This document shows positions 19,101 through 20,940 of a DNA stretch of 20,940 bases, piece after piece (within the stretch, counting starts at the first letter, position 1; every line of letters begins with the position of its first letter). The notes beneath the pieces are model-generated. The model was given only the letters and a program-made list of their open reading frames with translations, was not told where the DNA came from and did no database searches. The stretch is taken from contig CM007322.1 in NCBI GenBank assembly GCA_000333855.2, positions 126,702 through 147,641 on the forward strand. The letters are read 5' to 3'. This stretch comes from Endotrypanum monterogeii. Taxonomy: Eukaryota > Euglenozoa > Kinetoplastea > Trypanosomatida > Trypanosomatidae. A program made the position numbers and the translations under genes.

Positions 19101-20315
19101 CACCTGTCGAAAAGCACCGCGCCAGAGCCGGTGTCGGTCGCGGGTGTGGTGGTGCCGCTGGCGGGCGGCGTGGTGCGCATCCTCGGCGCCGGCTTCCGCG
19201 GCAGCGGCGCGCCGGTGAACGAGTGGGTGTGGGAGAAAACCCGCCAGTACGAGGCGTACTTCGCCGCCCTTGGTGGGGACGACCTCCCCCGCCATGCGCG
19301 GATGAACCTCCTACGCGCGTCGGCGCTGCCGCGCCTGACTTTTCTTTTGCGGACACACAGCGCAGACGAACTGCGCGACAGCGCGGCGTGGTTCGACGAC
19401 CGCGTCCTCCACGCGCTGTCGGTCCTCGTGGGCGGTGCGCCGGTCGATGGCGCGGCCGCCCTTCTCGCCAGGCTCCCCCTTGTCATGGGCGGGTGCGGGC
19501 TGCGGTCGCAGCTGGCAATCTCGCGCTTCGCGGCGCACAGCGTAGGCCGGAAAGGCGCGCAGAAGACACACACGCACCAGCTGGACCAACACAACCTCGA
19601 GGCCCTCAAAACACTCCTCCCGGAGCCTGCCCTCGAGATTGTGAAGGCCAACGCGGCGCCAGGTGCCACGCGCGCGCTCGCCGACCCGGCGCTTCGCCTC
19701 GGCGACTTCCCCTTCGAGGTTCTCACCCGCCAGCGGCTCCTCATGCGGGTTCTCCGCCCCGAGGTGCGATGCGCATGCGGCGCCGACGCGGACAACGCGC
19801 ACGCGAACGTGTGCCCGTCGGTTCCCGGGGGCCCGCGGATCCAGCGGCACAACCGCGTCCTTACGGCAATCGAGGCGTGGGCGAAACGACTCGGGTTTTC
19901 TGTGGTCGCAGAACCCCGGGTGAGCAGCACGAGCGGCGAACGACTCGACCTCAGCATCGCCGCCGCCAGCGGCACCTTCGCCACGGACGTGGTGATCACG
20001 TTCCCCGGCCGGGCCCGCAGCGCCCAGCAGAACCCCCTTCAGCAGGCACATGCCGCGAAGAGGCGGAAGTGGGGCGACTGGGCGGCGGAAACCGGCACCA
20101 CGTTTGCCCCGGTTTCGCTCGAGTCGACCGGGGGCCTCCACAGGGAGAGCTTCCAGTGGCTGCTCGCCGTCGCGGGCTCTGCAAACTTCCCGTTCTCCGC
20201 GCGAACCGCCTTCGAGGAACTGCTTTCATGTATTTCCCAGGCTCTTCACGAAGGAAACGCGTATATATTTGAGGCCGTGCGCGCCAACTGGGCCCGGCGG
20301 CTGTTGACACACTAA
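16116..20315 (+). CDS. Retrotransposon polyprotein: zinc fingers, USP-like domain, reverse transcriptase, RLE endonuclease (1399 aa)
   Basis: Domains in order: a C2H2-like finger with three visible ligands (C22, H35, H40); a USP-like cysteine-protease segment (about 70-306); a Pro/Asp/Glu-rich linker (306-430); fingers C436/C439/H455/H460 and C478/C481/H495/C499; reverse transcriptase (about 725-1000); CCHC C1219/C1221/H1229/C1233; and an RLE nuclease. RT motifs are intact: GLDGW (744-748), KxRPI (802-806, K802), Asp866 in LDATNAYN, RGVRQGMVLSP (922-932), YLDD (958-961) and Lys993. RLE residues are RHN (1244-1246), Glu1266, Asp1278, Asp1291 and Lys1315. By analogy with R2, the nuclease nicks the SL gene and the RT primes on the nick. 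There are no internal stops and codons are GC-rich, so the element may be recently active. Met1 at 16116 is the first ATG in frame; Met52 is possible, and the true N terminus may start upstream in another frame. Confidence 0.9.
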   Translation: MGEPDSQQLLLLYSRRIQRAGCTYANDSEKAVQDHIRERHPGSGAVPRRFGMSPFHGGMATIGPSCSVTAAAAAICTMPATTGINATLLRAFRGSTADAAREVIQALGLQLPASPGGALEALAAQDGAIERAFAGTARQDIYCRWCGVTAEGPEEPQPAIVTYEAPAGGLPGTTATTLGEAFGHMSADLPRCCPDCGAEGAFLSELSLFLFGEAVAITVVPPAGAQEATGLPELPLEVLLPTAPFSPAPFKLHAAICATTPQHVVAYVVCREGGEEKWHRYDGTVHDTDVPPPDPTGIDTLVFVRAPPPPHTPAGNGDNEEETNDTRPGGPPPPAGPPPPPPRQRDARGRVFYGMHPAAADPAEEDAETETPDPGPRAATPHPDSDEEGRGSDTAENEDTASDQTAEDEPPTADETQTRFRHGENTAAQQTGTILCPLCPRAWTSRARRQQQTSHLNTTHAREAVGMEALRATGVDRCLSCGEFVVASGNARRAHGRKCGEFVTRAARNQKRARTEQGTPRQDDGGDPPDPATPPPPTRHHTKPTEADATWVQEFPATIRTLRKQEWGHWAEAVGHTLLGYTAAAAAGRYQRQLALTELVRTRLAKPRAPPRREDGGNQEGKSEEQGEGGGDEPYAGHAGATRRPNTEEHLPTSGGHTDDERRARRILHQLSLGAVGKAARTLFQAQLPRARANEVLDQLRALHPQEDPAGYPCPPQTPFLHGLKPEKVKSVVLKRLGRAAAPGLDGWTRELLVPVVENAALLAETTALIQDILAGNVSPSFAFRLRACVVHPFLKEPGSPKVRPITPESVWLKIASHLALDAVEKPFRDNFRGWQFGVWGDASEAVAQIRATYASESADTLVALDATNAYNRVSRAWVLGAAFRHHALRHTFGVVDLSLGEPGALGVYEGGRRVEQIWSTRGVRQGMVLSPLLFATAVAETLRPIMAAHPLAKVTAYLDDLTVVGPRAAVQAFLDEAGPALAATGFDINPAKSHHLSKSTAPEPVSVAGVVVPLAGGVVRILGAGFRGSGAPVNEWVWEKTRQYEAYFAALGGDDLPRHARMNLLRASALPRLTFLLRTHSADELRDSAAWFDDRVLHALSVLVGGAPVDGAAALLARLPLVMGGCGLRSQLAISRFAAHSVGRKGAQKTHTHQLDQHNLEALKTLLPEPALEIVKANAAPGATRALADPALRLGDFPFEVLTRQRLLMRVLRPEVRCACGADADNAHANVCPSVPGGPRIQRHNRVLTAIEAWAKRLGFSVVAEPRVSSTSGERLDLSIAAASGTFATDVVITFPGRARSAQQNPLQQAHAAKRRKWGDWAAETGTTFAPVSLESTGGLHRESFQWLLAVAGSANFPFSARTAFEELLSCISQALHEGNAYIFEAVRANWARRLLTH
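16323..17033 (+). other. USP (C19)-like deubiquitinase-type domain inside the retrotransposon protein
   Basis: Residues about 70-306 follow the order of ubiquitin-specific proteases. A possible Cys box has ICTM (75-78) and NATLLRAF (85-92), which together resemble the USP CYMN...LQ box with a six-residue insertion. Next come a FxG turn and CRWC (143-146), LGEAF and CPDC (193-196), the two zinc-ribbon halves typical of USPs. Then comes a strand FGEAVAITVV (211-220), and finally a His box HVVAYVV (263-269) with W278 and YDG (281-283), matching HYxAY...W..YDD. His263 and Asp282 fit catalytic positions. The nucleophile is uncertain: C76 if the insertion is real, otherwise Thr82 occupies the site and the domain is inactive. 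At about 235 residues it is shorter than most USP cores. Confidence 0.6.
18288..19115 (+). other. Reverse transcriptase domain
   Basis: Residues about 725-1000 of the polyprotein. Catalytic aspartates are Asp866 (motif A) and the YLDD pair Asp960/Asp961, encoded at 18993-18998. Motif B RGVRQGMVLSP and motif D with GFDINPAK are present. Nothing essential appears mutated. Confidence 0.93.
19770..20150 (+). other. CCHC zinc knuckle and restriction-like endonuclease (RLE)
   Basis: C-x-C-x7-H-x3-C at residues 1219-1233 precedes the PD-(D/E)XK-type nuclease. The usual PDL motif is LDL here (Asp1278), followed by DVVITFP (Asp1291) and KRRKW (Lys1315/Lys1318). The segment FAPVSLESTGGL (1330-1341) matches the conserved tail of RLE domains. 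This nuclease type defines site-specific elements such as R2, NeSL, CRE and SLACS. Confidence 0.88.
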
Positions 20316-20753
20316 AAGAAATGAGGGCCGGAAGCCGACCACCACCCAAGCCCCAGGAGCTTCTGAAAGCGACCGGGCCAATCCACTCTGAACCCCCCCC
20401 CCCCCCATATTTTGACTGTGGGACGCTGCCTGCCCGCGCCCGTCGTGACGACGAGGCCGGTGACGGCACCCGTTCCACCTAGTACCCCCCCCCCCATCAT
20501 TTTCACCGTAGGAACATTTCTTTGTAACCAAAGCGCTGCGAACTAGAGATTAATTTTGACAATTTTTAACTTGACTCCTATTTGAAAACCCGACAAAAAC
20601 TCATCATTGGGGCTCCTTGAGCTAAAGGGCGTTGCGGAGAACACCTCGACTGCTGATTGGGGTTGCTTCTCGCGGAAACTGGGTTTTTTCGTCGCCTGGT
20701 ACGTTTTCCGTTTCCGTTCGGCAATGACTTTATAACGCGTTGGCCTGGGGCGT
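20316..20753 (+). other. 3' UTR of the retrotransposon
   Basis: Non-coding tail between the ORF stop and the SL junction. It has two C tracts each followed by a similar block (20391-20424 and 20483-20512: C run, CAT, T-rich, then a GTxGGA sequence), a small hairpin CGTCG-TGA-CGACG near 20443-20455, and an AT-rich stretch (20545-20590). RLE elements use their 3' UTR RNA for recognition by the RT, so structure here is expected. No poly(A) tail is seen. Confidence 0.6.
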
Positions 20754-20762
20754 TATATAAGT
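20727..20762. repeat. Inverted repeat spanning the element/SL junction
   Basis: ACTTTATAACGC (20727-20738) and GCGTTATATAAGT (20750-20762) pair with a single bulged base around an 11-nt loop. The right arm is SL exon sequence from nt 6 onward, with GCGT replacing ACGC. The left arm, in the element tail, also resembles the reverse complement of the SL 5' end. Confidence 0.7.
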
Positions 20763-20843
20763 ATCAGTTTCTGTACTTTATTGGTATGCGAAACTTCCGG
20801 AAACCCTATTCCGGCAAGATTTTGGAAGCGCGCAAGCGCTACA
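20754..20843 (+). ncRNA. Spliced-leader (mini-exon) RNA gene, 5'-truncated by the retrotransposon
   Basis: 20754-20783 matches nt 10-39 of the conserved trypanosomatid spliced leader, ending in TACTTTATTG. The intron part begins GTATGCG at 20784 (5' splice site for trans-splicing). Stem-loop II is CCGGAA (20797-20802) with TTCCGG (20809-20814). The Sm-binding site is AGATTTTGG (20817-20825). A last stem AGCGC-GCAA-GCGCT (20827-20840) has a GNRA tetraloop. The first nine SL bases and the promoter are replaced: where AACTAACGC should stand the sequence reads CTGGGGCGT. A gene broken here cannot make a normal capped SL from its own promoter, since cap-4 lies on the first four bases. Closest in memory to Crithidia/Leptomonas-type SL RNAs. 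Confidence 0.93.
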
Positions 20844-20854
20844 TTTTTTTTTTT
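20844..20854 (+). terminator. T-run terminator of the SL RNA gene
   Basis: Eleven T residues follow directly after the last stem-loop. A T run at this place is the known 3' end signal of kinetoplastid SL RNA genes, transcribed by RNA polymerase II. Confidence 0.88.
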
Positions 20855-20940
20855 GTCATGTGCGGGTGCGCGCCGCCCCTCCTCCACTGGGGGGGGGCTT
20901 CCCACACGCGCTGTGGTCCCTTTTCCCCTTGCTGCTGGGA
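20855..20940. other. SL repeat spacer
   Basis: GC-rich sequence with a G10 run. It is presumably the start of the non-transcribed spacer of the SL tandem array. The next SL copy, if any, lies beyond the window. Confidence 0.6.

Larger units (their letters stand above)
15727..20753 (+). mobile_element. SL-targeting RLE-type non-LTR retrotransposon (CRE/SLACS-like)
   Basis: The element has the domain order of site-specific RLE retrotransposons: zinc fingers, reverse transcriptase, CCHC, endonuclease. Its 3' side abuts SL exon sequence beginning at SL nt 10-12. SLACS, CZAR and CRE1 are known to insert between SL nt 11 and 12, so this is strong evidence for the same target. The right boundary is therefore at 20753-20755, with two bases ambiguous. 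There is no poly(A) at the junction, unlike SLACS and CRE1. The left boundary is not resolved: no SL fragment or target-site duplication is visible upstream, and 15727 is only the first plausible coding start. Assignment to the CRE group rests on target and architecture, not on a tree. Confidence 0.85.

Noticed and set aside
18617..20272. 551-codon ORF overlapping the reverse transcriptase in another frame
   Set aside because: It is an Arg/Pro/Gly-rich shadow caused by high GC at third positions; it has no motifs, while the main frame carries all RT and RLE residues.
20560..20744. Possible SL gene promoter directly upstream of the SL exon
   Set aside because: The first nine SL bases are absent, so the sequence upstream is best read as the retrotransposon tail rather than the native promoter.
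1..20940. tRNA genes, CRISPR arrays or bacterial operons
   Set aside because: No tRNA-like box pairs, no regularly spaced repeats, and the whole context is kinetoplastid nuclear DNA.

Overview
The window looks like nuclear DNA of a trypanosomatid (Kinetoplastea), probably a Crithidia/Leptomonas/Leishmania-type species. Three things point there. The right end carries most of a spliced-leader (SL, mini-exon) RNA gene whose exon nt 10-39 match the conserved Leishmania/Crithidia SL. The two large host genes have no introns, lie on the same strand, and have polypyrimidine tracts plus AG acceptors just upstream. The spacers are full of (TA)n, (CA)n and homopurine/homopyrimidine tracts.

Layout. 1-624: homopolymers and microsatellites. 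625-3081 (minus): an 818-aa protein that I do not recognise as a named family; it has a possible divergent RRM-like fold near its N terminus. 3082-6568: a long spacer, strongly purine-rich on the plus strand, with no convincing gene. 6569-10963 (minus): a 1464-aa membrane-associated Ser/Thr protein kinase with a two-helix hydrophobic hairpin, a region that looks like a degenerate response-regulator receiver fold, and a complete STE/MEKK-like kinase domain. 10964-13000: its 5' leader and a stop-rich spacer. About 13000-15700: a compositionally distinct, C-tract-rich, stop-dense region that I cannot identify.

About 15.7-20.75 kb (plus): a non-LTR retrotransposon of the restriction-like-endonuclease (RLE) type. 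It resembles the SL-specific CRE/SLACS/CZAR group in its insertion site and domain order. Its 1399-aa ORF has zinc fingers, an intact reverse transcriptase (YLDD) and a C-terminal CCHC plus RLE nuclease. It also has a segment that reads like a ubiquitin-specific protease (USP, peptidase family C19) domain, with paired CxxC zinc ligands and the His and Asp boxes. I know of Ulp1-type (C48) proteases in NeSL-group retrotransposons, but I do not know of a USP-like one in an SL-targeting element, so this is the main candidate for something undescribed.

20754-20854: the SL RNA gene truncated at the 5' side of its exon, exactly where SL-specific retrotransposons insert. Exon 3' part, 5' splice site, stem-loop II, Sm site, a GNRA-capped stem-loop and a T11 terminator are all present. 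The element and SL gene read rightwards and the two host genes read leftwards, so the spacer near 11-13 kb is either a divergent strand-switch region or an assembly join.
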